From: JAEUNJ01 sp052035955
GTDB lineage: Bacteria > Pseudomonadota > Gammaproteobacteria > Burkholderiales > Rhodocyclaceae
Length of the DNA: 64,000 bases
Direction of reading: 5' to 3'
NCBI GenBank assembly: GCA_052035955.1
Contig: JBPOHD010000029.1
Location: 20,492-84,491 of the forward strand
Shown here in pieces: positions 16,325 through 25,856 of this stretch; the stretch's first letter is position 1, and every line of letters starts with the position of its first letter. A program made the position numbers and the translations under genes. A model generated the notes under the pieces. It ran no database searches, was not told the DNA's origin, and saw only the letters and a program-made list of their open reading frames with translations.

Positions 16325-19300
16325 CGTAGCCGGCGATCAGGCGCAGCAGCTCGTCCTCGTCGTAGGGCTTGCCGAGGTAATGGTCGACGCCGATTTCCCT
16401 GGCATAGTTGCGATGCTTGTCGGCGATCCGCGACGTGATCATGATGATGGGGACGCCCTTCAGCCGGGCGTCGGCGCGCACGTTGCGGGTCAGGTCGAAA
16501 CCGTCCATGCGCGGCATCTCGATGTCCACCAGCATGACGGCGGGAACGATGTCCATGGTCTGCTCCAGGGCATCCACGCCATCCTTGGCGGTGATCACCT
16601 GGTAGCCCTCGCGGGCCAGCAGGCGGCCGGTGATCTTGCGCACGGTGAGGGAATCGTCGACCACCATGACGACCGGCACGGCCGCGGGTTCGGACACCGC
16701 CGTCGGCGCCGGCAGGGCAGGGGCGGCGGCGTCTCCCGTGGTCGGCGTCCGCGATGCGCGGCCGGCCAGGGCCACCGGATTGATGATGAGGGCCACCTCC
16801 CCGTCGCCGAGGACCGTTGCGCCGACGATGCCGACGACCCGGGCAAGCTGGGGCCCGATGTTCTTGACCACCACTTCCTGGTTGCCGGTGAGGGCATCCA
16901 CCTCCATCGCCACCCGCTGGCCGCCGGCACGCACCAGCAGCAGCCAGTGGCGGCGCAGGGGCTGGGGGTGCGCCGCGGCATCACCGAGGAGCTGCGGCAG
17001 GTAGTGGTAGGCGTAGTGGTTGCCGAGCCACTCGGCGAATCCGGCGGCGCGGATCTTCTCGATCGCCTCCGGCTTCAACTCCTGGACCTGCTCGACCATG
17101 GTCGAGGACAGGGCGTAGGTGCGGTTGCCGGAACGGACCAGCACGGCCTGGGTGACGGCCAGGGTGAGGGGCAGGTAGATGCGGAAGCGCGTGCCGCGGC
17201 CGGCCTCGCTCTGGGTTTCGATCCGGCCGCCGAGGGCCGCCGTTTCGCTGCGCACCACGTCCATGCCGACGCCGCGGCCGGCGGTGGCGGTCAGCGCCTC
17301 GGCGGTGGAGAATCCGGGCAGGAAGATGACCTGGGTCAGCCGCGCCTCTTCCTCCGCCTCCGCCTCGGTCAGCAGTCCCCTTTCGATGGCCCGCTGGCGG
17401 ATGCGCGCAAAGTCCAGGCCGCGGCCGTCGTCACCCAGTTCGATGCTGATCTCGTTGCCGGCCTGGGAAACCTGGAGAACGATCTCGCCGATCTCGGGCT
17501 TGCCTGCGGCCTGGCGATCGGACGGCGCTTCGAGGCCGTGGGCGATGGCGTTGCGCAGCAGGTGCTCCAGAGGCCCGGTGATCTTTTCCAGCACGGAGCG
17601 GTCGAGTTCGGTCTGGCCGCCGCGCACGTCCAGGTTGGCGCGCCGTCGCATCTCCTTGGCCGTCTGCCGGACCACCCGGTGCAGGCGGTCGGCCAGGGAA
17701 TTGAAGGGCACCATGCGCACGCCCATCAGTCCCTGGGAGAGTTCCCTGTTCAGGCGGGCCTGGGCGGCGATGGCGGCATCGGCATGATCGAGGTTGCGCA
17801 GCAGGTTGTGCTGGACCGTGGTGACGTCGTTCACCGATTCGGCCATCATCCGCGTCAGTTCCTGGAAGCGCGTGAAACGGTCGAACTCCAGGGGGTCGAA
17901 CTCGCGGGACTGTTCGGCCGCGGCGGCTTGCCGCGACTGCATCTGGGATTCCGCCTGGATTTCGATCTCGCGCAACTGGCCGCGCAGGCGGAAGACGTTC
18001 TCGGTCAGTTCCAGCAGGGACCCCTTGAGGGCGCGCATCTCGCCTTCGATGCGGGCCCGGGCGATGGCCATTTCACCGGCCTCGTTGGCCAGGCGGTCCA
18101 CCAGATCGGCCCGCACGCGCAGGACCGCCCGGGCGGCCGCCTGCTCGGCCTCCGCGGCATCCACCGCCGCCTCCGGTGCGAAGGCCGCGAAACCGGCGGC
18201 CAGCGCGGGCGGGACCGCCGGCGCCGGCGCGGGTGGCGCAGGTTCGACGGCGGCCACGGGGAGCATTTCGGCAACCGGTTCCGGCGCGGCCGGGACGGGA
18301 GTCGGCCGCTCGTCCGACGCGACGGAGGGGGGCGGCGGCTCGTCGGCAGCGGTGCTGTCTCCCTGCCTGATCCGGTCCACGAGGAAGCTTGCCCGGTCGA
18401 AGGAAGCCTCCAGTTCGTCCAAGAAGGCATCGGCGATGGGACCGGTGGCCTGGGCCTGTTCGATCCGGGTCTCCATGCTGTGAATCAACTCGCCGATGCC
18501 CATGGCACCGGCCATGCGGGCGCTTCCCTTGAGGGTGTGCAGCAGGCGCTTGAGCCTGTTCGGCACCTCCAGGGCGTCGAGTCCGCCATGCCAATCGCGA
18601 AGGCCGCCGGAAATCTCCACCATCAGATCCTGGGCTTCCTCGAGGAACAGCGGGACGAGCTGCGGATCGAGATCGTCCTTGAGCCGCAGGTGCCGCCTGT
18701 CCTCGGCCGGAGCGGAAACCGGGGGCGATTCGACGGCGACCGGCGCCGGAGGCTCGATGGGGAGCTCGGCCACCGGCTCCGCGCCGCACTCCGCGAACCC
18801 GGGAAGCGCAGACCCGTCGTCCGATGGCAAACCGGGCACCGCCTCTTCCGGCGCGGCCGCAAGATCCAATACCCATTCCGGCTCTGCCACGGGTTCCCCG
18901 GGACCGCCGGCCTCGTCGGGCACCGGCTCCGCCTGGACGGCGATCGCATCTGTCGCTGCCGGCTCGACCGGTTCGGCGAAATCGATGGTCAGCGCATCCT
19001 CGCCTGGCGGCCCGGCCAGGTCCATGTCCATGTCCAGGCCGGACGATCCGTCCGGAAGGGCAATGTCGATGGTTTCGGTTTCACCGGCAGGCACCGGTGC
19101 GGGGGAGGGCGTCCCGGTCGCCGGCTCGTCCAGGACAATGGCCTCGAATTCCGGGACGGGCTCGGGCGGCGGCGTCGTGGGCTCTACCGCGACAGCGACC
19201 CGGGCCAGCGACTCGACCAGGGATGGATTGGGCGTCGGCACTTCCAGGGCCGTCAATTCGGCGGCCATCCCGGTCAGGGCTTCCCGGGCATCGGCCAGGA

Positions 19301-22046
19301 CTTGTGCGTCGGCGGCCTCCGGCGCCGCACCTCCGCCGGCCAGGCGCACCAGGGCCAGTTCCAGGGCATGGGCAAGGGTATGCAGGGGTTCGAAGCCGAC
19401 GGTCGCCGAGGTACTGGCGAGGGTATGGGCGGCGCGAATCCTTTCCTGCGTCGGAACGGCCGTGCCTTCCTCACGCTCGAGGACGGCCAGGTGTCCCTGG
19501 GCTTCGTCCAGGTACATCTGGAACAAGGGCGCGGAAAGGACCGTCGCGCCGATCGCCACTTCGGCGGGCGGAGCGACCGGAGCCGGCGCCTCCACCGTCA
19601 CTTCCGGGGCTACCGCAGCCGCGTCGGGAATCTCCTCGACCTGGTCGCCCTTCTTGAGTTGTTCGCACAGGGCCACCAGTTCCGTCGAGTCCCGGTGGGT
19701 ACCGCCGCCGGCTTCCATCTGGGCGACCCACTCGACGAACAGGTCGTGGGCGCGCTGGACCATGTCGTGCAGGGGCGGCGTCGCATCCAGCTCCATCTGC
19801 AGCCATCGGTTGAGGACCTGCTCGACGGACCAGGCGGTCTCCCCGAGTTCGCCGAGGCCGACCATGCGGCCGCTGCCCTTGAGGGTGTGGAAGCCGCGCC
19901 GGATCACCGTCAGGGTTTCCCGGTCGTGGGGCGCCGCCCGGGACTCGGGCAGGGCCGCGGCAATGTTGCCCAGGACCTCGTGGGCCTCCTCGATGAAGAT
20001 GGCCAGCAGTTCCGCGTCGATCTCGGCGCTGCTGGCATCCACCAGCCGCGCCGCCTCCGGCGAAGGGGCGACGGCGGCCGGCATCCCGGCGGCCACCGAG
20101 GCAAGCGTTTCCATCGCCGCCTCGATGCGTCCGGCGGCCGCTTCGGCCGGTGCGGTCTCCAGGGAAGCCACCGCCTGCAGGGCGACAGCGGCCTGGCGCT
20201 CCAGGTCCGCATCCGCCACCAGGCTGGCATCCTCGCGCAGGGTCTCCAGGTTCTGCTTCAGCTCGTCCCGGAGGGCCTCGTCCTCGGGCGCCTCGCGCAG
20301 CGCCTCGGCCAGCGCCTGGGTCTCCTTGGCCGTCTGCGCCATCTGGGTTTCGACGCTGGGCGCAGCTTCCTCTTCCTCGGCCGGGGGCTTGGGCGCCGGA
20401 TTCAGGATCGAATCCAGGTCGGCCGGACCGTGCTGCAGGGCCTCGATGAAGAAACCCAGGGCGGAGAGCTTGTCCGCCACCTCCTCGAAATCGGCCTGCC
20501 GGGCTTCGTAGCTCGGTCGCGCGAACTCGGCGATCTTCGCGCCGCATTCGCGCAACACGTCGCCCGCCCGTGCCTCGCCGAGGATGGCCAGGGCGCCATC
20601 CACCTGTTTGAGGGGCTTGGCCAGGACCTCGAGTTCTGGTGCCCGGGCCGGGTTGCGGAAGAAACCGTCCAGGGTCTGTTCGATCTGCGCCAGGTTGGTG
20701 AGGATCTCCCGCGCCACCTGGCTCATCAGCAGCCGTTCCTGGGCCCGCTGGGCGATCTCGTCCAGGTGCGGCACCGCCATCGCGGCAAGGGTTTCCCCCT
20801 TCAGCAGCGCGTTCAGGCGTCCGGTCACCACATCGACCTGGCGCGCGAACTCGACGCCCAGCTTGTTCGGGTTGTCCAGCGCATGCTCGACCAGCAGGAG
20901 GGCCGTCGCCACCTCCAGGGCCACGGACTCGTTGTGCGCCAGGGGGTCCTTGCGCAGCATGTTGGCGACGGAGGAGACGCCGGCCACCAGGCGGGAGAGG
21001 TCCACCTGCCCCAGTTTCTGCGCCTGCTCGGCCAGGGCCGCGCTGCGTTCGTGGAATTGGGGCAGCGCAATCGCCGTGCCTGCGGAGAATCGATTCCAAT
21101 CCTCCTTGGTCTGGGCCAGGAGCTCGCGCAGGGGCCGCAGGGAGGCGATGGCGAGGTCCGGCTCGCCGACCGAGGGCATGAGGTCCCCCAGGCGATAGGC
21201 CGCACGCACGCAATCGATCTGATCGCCGGCCGCCGTGGATACCGCGACCTGATAGAGGACATCGCGCATCAGTCGTTCGGCGACGCTGCGGGAGCCCTCG
21301 ATCAGCTTGCGCATCTGGATGTCGATGCGGGCGCAAAGGCGCCGCGTCGATGCCTCGGTCGCGACGCCTCCGCTGGTCAGTGCGTCGATGAATGCGAGGG
21401 TCGCCCACCAGAAGGCCCGCGCCGCGGGCAGGCTTTGGGTCGCCTCGATGGCACCGACGGCCCGGCGCATCGCCGGCAGCCCGGCCGGGTCGCCGCGCAG
21501 CCATTGCAGCAACCCGCGCTCGAAGTCGAAGCGATAGGCGCGCAACTTGACGGCCAGCGCCTCGCCGCCGGGGCTTTCCGGTTCGCGTTCGCGCTTCGGC
21601 GGCCGCAGGCTCAGGTCGGGGAAGAAAAGGTCGGTGGCGGCAGCCTTGCCGTCGCCGCGGGCTTCGACGAGCCTGGCATAAGAAGGGTAGAGCCGCAGGG
21701 CCTGGTCCGGATCGCCGGCCAGCAGGTCGTCCAGGTAACGCCGCACGGCCTGCAGGCCTTCCTGGGCGGCGGCGCCCAGCTCCGGGGAATAGCCGACCGC
21801 CCCGCGCTCGACCGCGCCGAGGAGTTGCTCCAGGGCTTCGGAGAAATGGGTGATGCCTTCCAGGCCGACGATGGCCAGCGCCCCGTGGGCCTGGTGCAGG
21901 TGGGTCTGGGCAAACTTGAGTTGGGACTCCTCGGCCGGATTCGCCTCGTAGGACCGCAGGGCCTCGGCCGCCCGTTCGAGCGCGAGGTCGATCTCTCCCT
22001 TGACCCAGGTCAGGGGACCGATGTCGAGTTCGGCGGCGGCGCTCAT
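16308..22046 (-). CDS. chpA: Pil-Chp hybrid histidine kinase ChpA/PilL
   Basis: The 1912-residue CheA-type kinase is the core of the Pil-Chp pathway controlling twitching and surface sensing. Phosphotransfer (Hpt) modules fill the N-terminal half: a weak one near residue 50 (HLHQAHGALAIVG), an apparently His-less one near 490 (VDGALAILG), HTLKGSGRMVG near 720, HTLASTSATVG near 873 and HTLKGSARMAG near 1168. Acidic/proline linkers join them. The dimer and ATPase domains follow (HLLRNAIAHGLE near 1495, GRGVGMDVVRSE), then a CheW-like domain and a receiver with the phosphoryl Asp in VMLVDIEMPRMDG (about 1838). I chose the ATG at 22046, 28 bases after pilJ. A TTG at 22094 inside pilJ is less likely. 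It ends the pilG-H-I-J-chpA operon and overlaps the photolyase end tail to tail. Confidence 0.93.
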   Translation of the reverse strand: MSAAAELDIGPLTWVKGEIDLALERAAEALRSYEANPAEESQLKFAQTHLHQAHGALAIVGLEGITHFSEALEQLLGAVERGAVGYSPELGAAAQEGLQAVRRYLDDLLAGDPDQALRLYPSYARLVEARGDGKAAATDLFFPDLSLRPPKREREPESPGGEALAVKLRAYRFDFERGLLQWLRGDPAGLPAMRRAVGAIEATQSLPAARAFWWATLAFIDALTSGGVATEASTRRLCARIDIQMRKLIEGSRSVAERLMRDVLYQVAVSTAAGDQIDCVRAAYRLGDLMPSVGEPDLAIASLRPLRELLAQTKEDWNRFSAGTAIALPQFHERSAALAEQAQKLGQVDLSRLVAGVSSVANMLRKDPLAHNESVALEVATALLLVEHALDNPNKLGVEFARQVDVVTGRLNALLKGETLAAMAVPHLDEIAQRAQERLLMSQVAREILTNLAQIEQTLDGFFRNPARAPELEVLAKPLKQVDGALAILGEARAGDVLRECGAKIAEFARPSYEARQADFEEVADKLSALGFFIEALQHGPADLDSILNPAPKPPAEEEEAAPSVETQMAQTAKETQALAEALREAPEDEALRDELKQNLETLREDASLVADADLERQAAVALQAVASLETAPAEAAAGRIEAAMETLASVAAGMPAAVAPSPEAARLVDASSAEIDAELLAIFIEEAHEVLGNIAAALPESRAAPHDRETLTVIRRGFHTLKGSGRMVGLGELGETAWSVEQVLNRWLQMELDATPPLHDMVQRAHDLFVEWVAQMEAGGGTHRDSTELVALCEQLKKGDQVEEIPDAAAVAPEVTVEAPAPVAPPAEVAIGATVLSAPLFQMYLDEAQGHLAVLEREEGTAVPTQERIRAAHTLASTSATVGFEPLHTLAHALELALVRLAGGGAAPEAADAQVLADAREALTGMAAELTALEVPTPNPSLVESLARVAVAVEPTTPPPEPVPEFEAIVLDEPATGTPSPAPVPAGETETIDIALPDGSSGLDMDMDLAGPPGEDALTIDFAEPVEPAATDAIAVQAEPVPDEAGGPGEPVAEPEWVLDLAAAPEEAVPGLPSDDGSALPGFAECGAEPVAELPIEPPAPVAVESPPVSAPAEDRRHLRLKDDLDPQLVPLFLEEAQDLMVEISGGLRDWHGGLDALEVPNRLKRLLHTLKGSARMAGAMGIGELIHSMETRIEQAQATGPIADAFLDELEASFDRASFLVDRIRQGDSTAADEPPPPSVASDERPTPVPAAPEPVAEMLPVAAVEPAPPAPAPAVPPALAAGFAAFAPEAAVDAAEAEQAAARAVLRVRADLVDRLANEAGEMAIARARIEGEMRALKGSLLELTENVFRLRGQLREIEIQAESQMQSRQAAAAEQSREFDPLEFDRFTRFQELTRMMAESVNDVTTVQHNLLRNLDHADAAIAAQARLNRELSQGLMGVRMVPFNSLADRLHRVVRQTAKEMRRRANLDVRGGQTELDRSVLEKITGPLEHLLRNAIAHGLEAPSDRQAAGKPEIGEIVLQVSQAGNEISIELGDDGRGLDFARIRQRAIERGLLTEAEAEEEARLTQVIFLPGFSTAEALTATAGRGVGMDVVRSETAALGGRIETQSEAGRGTRFRIYLPLTLAVTQAVLVRSGNRTYALSSTMVEQVQELKPEAIEKIRAAGFAEWLGNHYAYHYLPQLLGDAAAHPQPLRRHWLLLVRAGGQRVAMEVDALTGNQEVVVKNIGPQLARVVGIVGATVLGDGEVALIINPVALAGRASRTPTTGDAAAPALPAPTAVSEPAAVPVVMVVDDSLTVRKITGRLLAREGYQVITAKDGVDALEQTMDIVPAVMLVDIEMPRMDGFDLTRNVRADARLKGVPIIMITSRIADKHRNYAREIGVDHYLGKPYDEDELLRLIAGYVKPAS

Positions 22047-22074
22047 GGCTGCTCTGCGGTCGGCAAGGGACGGT

Positions 22075-24141
22075 TCAGACCTTGAAGCCGGCAACCGAAC
22101 CCTTCAGTTCGACGGCGAGTTCGGCCAGCTCGCCGATCGATACCGCGGTCTGTTGCGTACCGCGGGTCGTCTGCTCGGTGACCTGCAGGATGCCCTGCAT
22201 GTTCTCCGCCACCTGGGTGGCGACCTGGGCCTGGCTCTGGGTATCGGTGGCGATCGATTCGATCAGCTGGGCGAGGTTCGTCGTCACCGCGGAGATCTCG
22301 GTCAGGGCCTGGCCGGCGGCATCCGACAGCTTGGCCCCCTCGACCACGCCCTGGGTCGAGTATTCCATGGCCGAAACGGCATCCTGGGTGTCGGTCTGAA
22401 TCGTCTTCACGATCGCCGCGATCTGCTTCGTCGCCTCGGCCGAACGCTCGGCCAGGCGCTGCACTTCCTCGGCCACCACCGTGAAGCCGCGGCCCGCCTC
22501 GCCGGCCGAAGCGGCCTGGATCGCGGCGTTGAGGGCCAGCACGTTGGTCTGCTCGGTAATGTCGGAAATCAGTTCGACGATCTCGCCGATCTCCTGGGAG
22601 GATTCGCCCAGGCGCTTGATCCGTTTCGATGTCTCCTGGATCTGGCCACGAATCTCGTTCATGCCCTTGATCGAGTTCTCCACCGCGTCGGTACCCTTGC
22701 GCGCCGCATCGAGGGACTGGCGGGCAACGCGGGCGGACTCGGAGGCGTTGTTCGAGACGCCGTTCATGGATTGCGCCATGGAGAGGACGGCCGTGCCCGC
22801 CGCCTGGATTTCGCGGGATTGCTTCTGGGTCGCGTCGAGGAGCTCGTTCGAGGTCTTCTGCGCCTCGTTGGAGGCGTGGGCCACGCGGCCGGCGGCATCG
22901 TTGATCCGCCGCACAAGCACGCCCAGTTCCTCGATCGTGTAATTCACGGAGTCGGCGATGGCTCCCGTCACGTCCTCGGTCACGGTGGCACGCACCGTCA
23001 AGTCGCCGTCGGCCAGGTCGCCCATCTCGTTCATGAGGCGGAGAATCGCTTCCTGGGTCGCATCCTTCGACGCTTCCGCTTCACGGCGCTGGTGTTCCGC
23101 CTCTTCGCGCCGCAGCGCGGCATCGTCGTTGAAGACCTTGATCATGAGGGCCAGCGTGGCAACGGCCAGCAAGGCGAAGAAGGTGATGGCAAGGGCGCCG
23201 ACGCCGGTTCCCGAAACCTCCTCGTTGTAGGCCGCACCGAGTTTTTCGGCCGCATCCACCAGCGCCTTGTTGCCCTTGAGCAACTGCACCCCACCCTGGC
23301 GGGCGAGGGCAAGCGCCTTCGCCTGGGCGGCGTCGGCAGGCACCGTCGCCTGGATCGCCTGCAGCGCTTTCAGGCCCTCTGCCAGGCCATTGTCGTTTTT
23401 CGGGGCCAGTTCGACCGCGGCGGCCAGGTCCCTCGACAACTGGGCCAGGGAGGCCTCCTCGAGGACCGGTACCGCGTTCATCTGGGCTGCGACCCGCAGG
23501 ATGCGCTCGACGAGGATCGGCATCCGCCCGCCGGCGGCGTCCGCCAGCTCGGTCAGCTTGCCGCCCCGGCTCGCCGCCTCCTGGGCCAGCCGGCCGATGG
23601 CGGCGAGCCCCTTCTCCTGGGTCACCAGCTGAACCACCAGCTTGTCCTGCCGATCCCATTCGGCGCGCAGTGGATCGAGAACCGGACGCAAGGCATCGGG
23701 AGTCGGCCGCAACTTGAGATCCTCGAAATCGCCGCCGTCGCTGACCCGCTCGAGCAGGATGGTCATCCGGTTCCGGGTCTCCCGCAGTTCCACGAACGAG
23801 GCCGCATTGCCGACCATGGCCCCCTGGACCACCTTGCCCACCTGCTGGGCCAGGGTTCGCATCTGGCCCGAGGCATTGAGCAGGCCCGCATTCTGCGCCG
23901 CCTGGCGGCTATCCACGAACAGCACGAAACCGGCGATGGCGATGGACAACAGGAACAGGGCGCCGAGGATCTGCAGCTGCAGGTCGAGGGAATAGCGCCC
24001 GAGCAGCGGCAAGGGCGTGCGGCCTCGCATCGCGGACCCGGCGGCCGATTCCATGATGGTCGTCGAACCCTGGGTGGGCATGAAACCGCCGCCACTACCG
24101 CCCTTTCCGAAGGGAAGCTTGAAGGGAAGCTTGAAGGCCAT
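22075..24141 (-). CDS. pilJ: Pil-Chp methyl-accepting receptor PilJ
   Basis: The 688-residue receptor begins with a short basic segment (MAFKLPFKLPFG) and has a first membrane helix (LGALFLLSIAIAGFVLFV), a periplasmic helical domain of about 250 residues, a second helix (LAITFFALLAVATLALMIKV), a HAMP-like region and a methyl-accepting signalling domain with NVLALNAAIQAASAGEAGRG. PilJ senses pilus or surface state and activates ChpA. ATG at 24147 also fits, but GGGAG stands eight bases from the ATG at 24141 and only two from the earlier one, which favours 24141. pilI lies upstream and chpA downstream on the same strand. Confidence 0.93.
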   Translation of the reverse strand: MAFKLPFKLPFGKGGSGGGFMPTQGSTTIMESAAGSAMRGRTPLPLLGRYSLDLQLQILGALFLLSIAIAGFVLFVDSRQAAQNAGLLNASGQMRTLAQQVGKVVQGAMVGNAASFVELRETRNRMTILLERVSDGGDFEDLKLRPTPDALRPVLDPLRAEWDRQDKLVVQLVTQEKGLAAIGRLAQEAASRGGKLTELADAAGGRMPILVERILRVAAQMNAVPVLEEASLAQLSRDLAAAVELAPKNDNGLAEGLKALQAIQATVPADAAQAKALALARQGGVQLLKGNKALVDAAEKLGAAYNEEVSGTGVGALAITFFALLAVATLALMIKVFNDDAALRREEAEHQRREAEASKDATQEAILRLMNEMGDLADGDLTVRATVTEDVTGAIADSVNYTIEELGVLVRRINDAAGRVAHASNEAQKTSNELLDATQKQSREIQAAGTAVLSMAQSMNGVSNNASESARVARQSLDAARKGTDAVENSIKGMNEIRGQIQETSKRIKRLGESSQEIGEIVELISDITEQTNVLALNAAIQAASAGEAGRGFTVVAEEVQRLAERSAEATKQIAAIVKTIQTDTQDAVSAMEYSTQGVVEGAKLSDAAGQALTEISAVTTNLAQLIESIATDTQSQAQVATQVAENMQGILQVTEQTTRGTQQTAVSIGELAELAVELKGSVAGFKV

Positions 24142-24166
24142 TTGCATTACTCCCGTCTAGGTGGCG

Positions 24167-24682
24167 TCACAGGCCAATGTCGAGAAACTCGGTGTGGGTC
24201 AGCAGCGGACGCAGGCGCAGATGGCTCCAGCGTCGACCCTGGGGGTCCAGGTAGCGGCCGGCGATCCAGGGCCGGCCCTGGGGCAGTTCGCCCGGCTCGA
24301 CCTCCAGTCCGATCGGCGAACGCAGGCCGAGGGTGCGGGTGACCAGCAGGGCGCTGTTGATGCCGTGGCGGGCATGGGCCAGCACCAACCGGGCATCGGT
24401 GTTGCGCGGGGTCAGCTCGCCCCCCTGGAAGGCCGAAAAATCGACCACGCTGTAGAGGGTTCCGCGAATGTTGGCAACGCCCGCGAACCAGTGCCGGGTG
24501 AGGGGGACCGAGACCAGCGGCGGCAGGGGCACGACCTCGCTGGAATCGGCCAGGTCGAGAAGCCAGAGCTCGTGGCCCGATTCGACACCCAGCAGCGCCT
24601 GGGACACCTCGCCCCGGGCCGCGGAGGTGAGGCGCGCCGCCAGGCTCTCCTGGAATTCCCGCAGGCTGATCCGTTTGGCCAT
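24167..24682 (-). CDS. pilI: CheW-like adaptor PilI
   Basis: The 171-residue protein is a single CheW domain: a hydrophobic strand pattern with WLLDLADSSEVVPLPPL, WFAGVANIRGTLYSVVDFSAF (the core CheW motif R-G-x-x-x-x-x-D) and DPQGRRWSHLRLRPLL. It should link PilJ to the ChpA kinase at the cell pole. It lies between pilH and pilJ, 18-25 bases from each, in one operon. Confidence 0.92.
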   Translation of the reverse strand: MAKRISLREFQESLAARLTSAARGEVSQALLGVESGHELWLLDLADSSEVVPLPPLVSVPLTRHWFAGVANIRGTLYSVVDFSAFQGGELTPRNTDARLVLAHARHGINSALLVTRTLGLRSPIGLEVEPGELPQGRPWIAGRYLDPQGRRWSHLRLRPLLTHTEFLDIGL

Positions 24683-24700
24683 CTAGGTCGGGTCCGGCGA

Positions 24701-25066
24701 TCAGCCGAAGGCCTTTATCTTGGCGAGCAGCACTTCGTGATCCAGCGGCTTGACCAGGTAGTCGTGGGCGCCCTGGCGCATACCCCAGATCTTGTCCGTT
24801 TCCTGGTTCTTGCTGGTGCACATGATGATCGGGATGTCCCGCGTCGCCTCGTCCCGGGTCAGGGTTCGCGTCGCCTGGTAGCCGTTCATGCCGGGCATCA
24901 CGACATCCATGAGGATGAGGTCCGGATGCTCCTGTTTGGCCAGTGCGATGCCCTGCTCCCCCGAATCGGCGGAGAGGACGTGGAAGCCGCTCTTGGCCAG
25001 GAGATCGGTGAGCACGTGGCGCTCGGTGGGCGAGTCGTCGACGACGAGGATTTTCTTGATGGGCAT
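24701..25066 (-). CDS. pilH: Response regulator PilH
   Basis: A stand-alone 121-residue receiver: acidic pair VVDDSPTE, phosphoryl Asp in LILMDVVMPGMNG, Thr in IIMCTSKNQE and Lys in YLVKPL. There is no output domain. In Pil-Chp systems PilH acts with PilT/PilU-driven retraction or drains phosphate from ChpA. It is 16 bases after pilG. The VMPGMNGYQATRTL segment matches PilH better than PilG. Confidence 0.92.
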   Translation of the reverse strand: MPIKKILVVDDSPTERHVLTDLLAKSGFHVLSADSGEQGIALAKQEHPDLILMDVVMPGMNGYQATRTLTRDEATRDIPIIMCTSKNQETDKIWGMRQGAHDYLVKPLDHEVLLAKIKAFG

Positions 25067-25082
25067 GGCGCGATTCCCGTAA

Positions 25083-25481
25083 TCAGCCGCCGCGCCTGGC
25101 CATGTGCGCGGCCACGGTCTTCAGCAGGCTGTCCTTGGTGAAAGGCTTGGTCAGGTATTCGTCGGAGCCGACCATGCGCCCCCTGGCGCGGTCGAACAGG
25201 CCGTCCTTGGAGGAAAGCATGATCACGGGGGTGGAGGCGAAGCGACTGTTCTTCTTGATCAGCGCGCAGGTCGGGTAACCGTCGAGCCGCGGCATCATGA
25301 TGTCCACGAATATGATGTCGGGCTGGTGGTCGGCGATCTTGGCCAGGGCATCGAAGCCATCCTCGGCAAGCACCACCGTGCATCCGGATTGCATGAGGAA
25401 GATCTCCGCGCTCTTGCGGATGGTGTTCGAATCATCGATCACCATCACCTTGACGCCCGCAAGACTGGCCGCTTCCGTCAC
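25083..25481 (-). CDS. pilG: Response regulator PilG
   Basis: A 132-residue receiver-only protein with KVMVIDDSNTIRKSAE at the N-terminus, phosphoryl Asp in IIFVDIMMPRLDGYPTCALI, and Lys in YLTKPF. In Pseudomonas PilG promotes pilus extension and cAMP production. The start is a GTG (25481), which gives the normal PilG N-terminus. It is first in the pilG-H-I-J-chpA operon, behind a recognisable promoter. Confidence 0.93.
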   Translation of the reverse strand: MTEAASLAGVKVMVIDDSNTIRKSAEIFLMQSGCTVVLAEDGFDALAKIADHQPDIIFVDIMMPRLDGYPTCALIKKNSRFASTPVIMLSSKDGLFDRARGRMVGSDEYLTKPFTKDSLLKTVAAHMARRGG

Positions 25482-25516
25482 CCCGGAATTCCCCCACTAT
25501 TGATCATTTCATCCGT

Positions 25517-25544
25517 ACTATACCCCAAATTGTTTTGGGGACAA
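25517..25544 (-). promoter_or_regulatory. Putative sigma-70 promoter of the pilG operon with palindromic spacer
   Basis: On the minus strand TTGTCC (25539-25544) and TATAGT (25517-25522) are separated by 16 bases. The spacer holds the inverted repeat CCCCAAAACAATTTGGGG (arms 25523-25529 and 25534-25540 extending into the -35). A palindrome filling a promoter spacer is a plausible repressor or activator site. Confidence 0.6.
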
Positions 25545-25597
25545 TATGTTGCGACTGCTTGCTGAGGCGCTTTCGAGATGAATTCCGCAGGCCGCGA

Positions 25598-25786
25598 TCA
25601 AAGCACGACCATCTCGAAATCCTCCTTCCGGGCACCGCACTCGGGGCAGGTCCAGTTCGGCGGGACATCCTCCCACCGGGTTCCCGGCGCGATGCCCTCG
25701 TCGGGAATTCCGGCGCTCTCGTCATAGATGAAGCCGCAGATGAGGCACATCCAGGTCCGGGTGGCGAGGGCGGCGGCGACGGTCAT
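25598..25786 (-). CDS. Rubredoxin
   Basis: The 62-residue protein has the iron site as two CxxC knuckles, C14-L-I-C17-G and C47-P-E-C50-G, spaced as in rubredoxins, with the conserved FIYDESAG, GTRWEDVPPNWTCP and DFEM segments. It carries single electrons in the cytoplasm. The ATG at 25786 gives a seven-to-ten-residue lead before the fold. The frame is open further upstream but overlaps thiD. It is divergent from thiD, a common pairing in betaproteobacteria. Confidence 0.95.
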   Translation of the reverse strand: MTVAAALATRTWMCLICGFIYDESAGIPDEGIAPGTRWEDVPPNWTCPECGARKEDFEMVVL

Positions 25787-25856
25787 GGCAGGCGGTCTGG
25801 GATAGAATCGGCGCATCTTACCGCTTCGCGCAGGCCTCCGCGCAGCCCCCCAGCCC

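Noticed and set aside
16380..22085. A stop-free antisense frame of about 1900 codons opposite chpA
   Set aside because: It is a shadow produced by high-GC codon bias. Its amino-acid make-up (Gly, Arg, His, Gln) fits no domain, while the minus strand encodes a clear CheA-type kinase.
25800..25856. TPP riboswitch upstream of thiD
   Set aside because: The space to the rubredoxin gene is only about 70 bases and no TPP-type core was visible.
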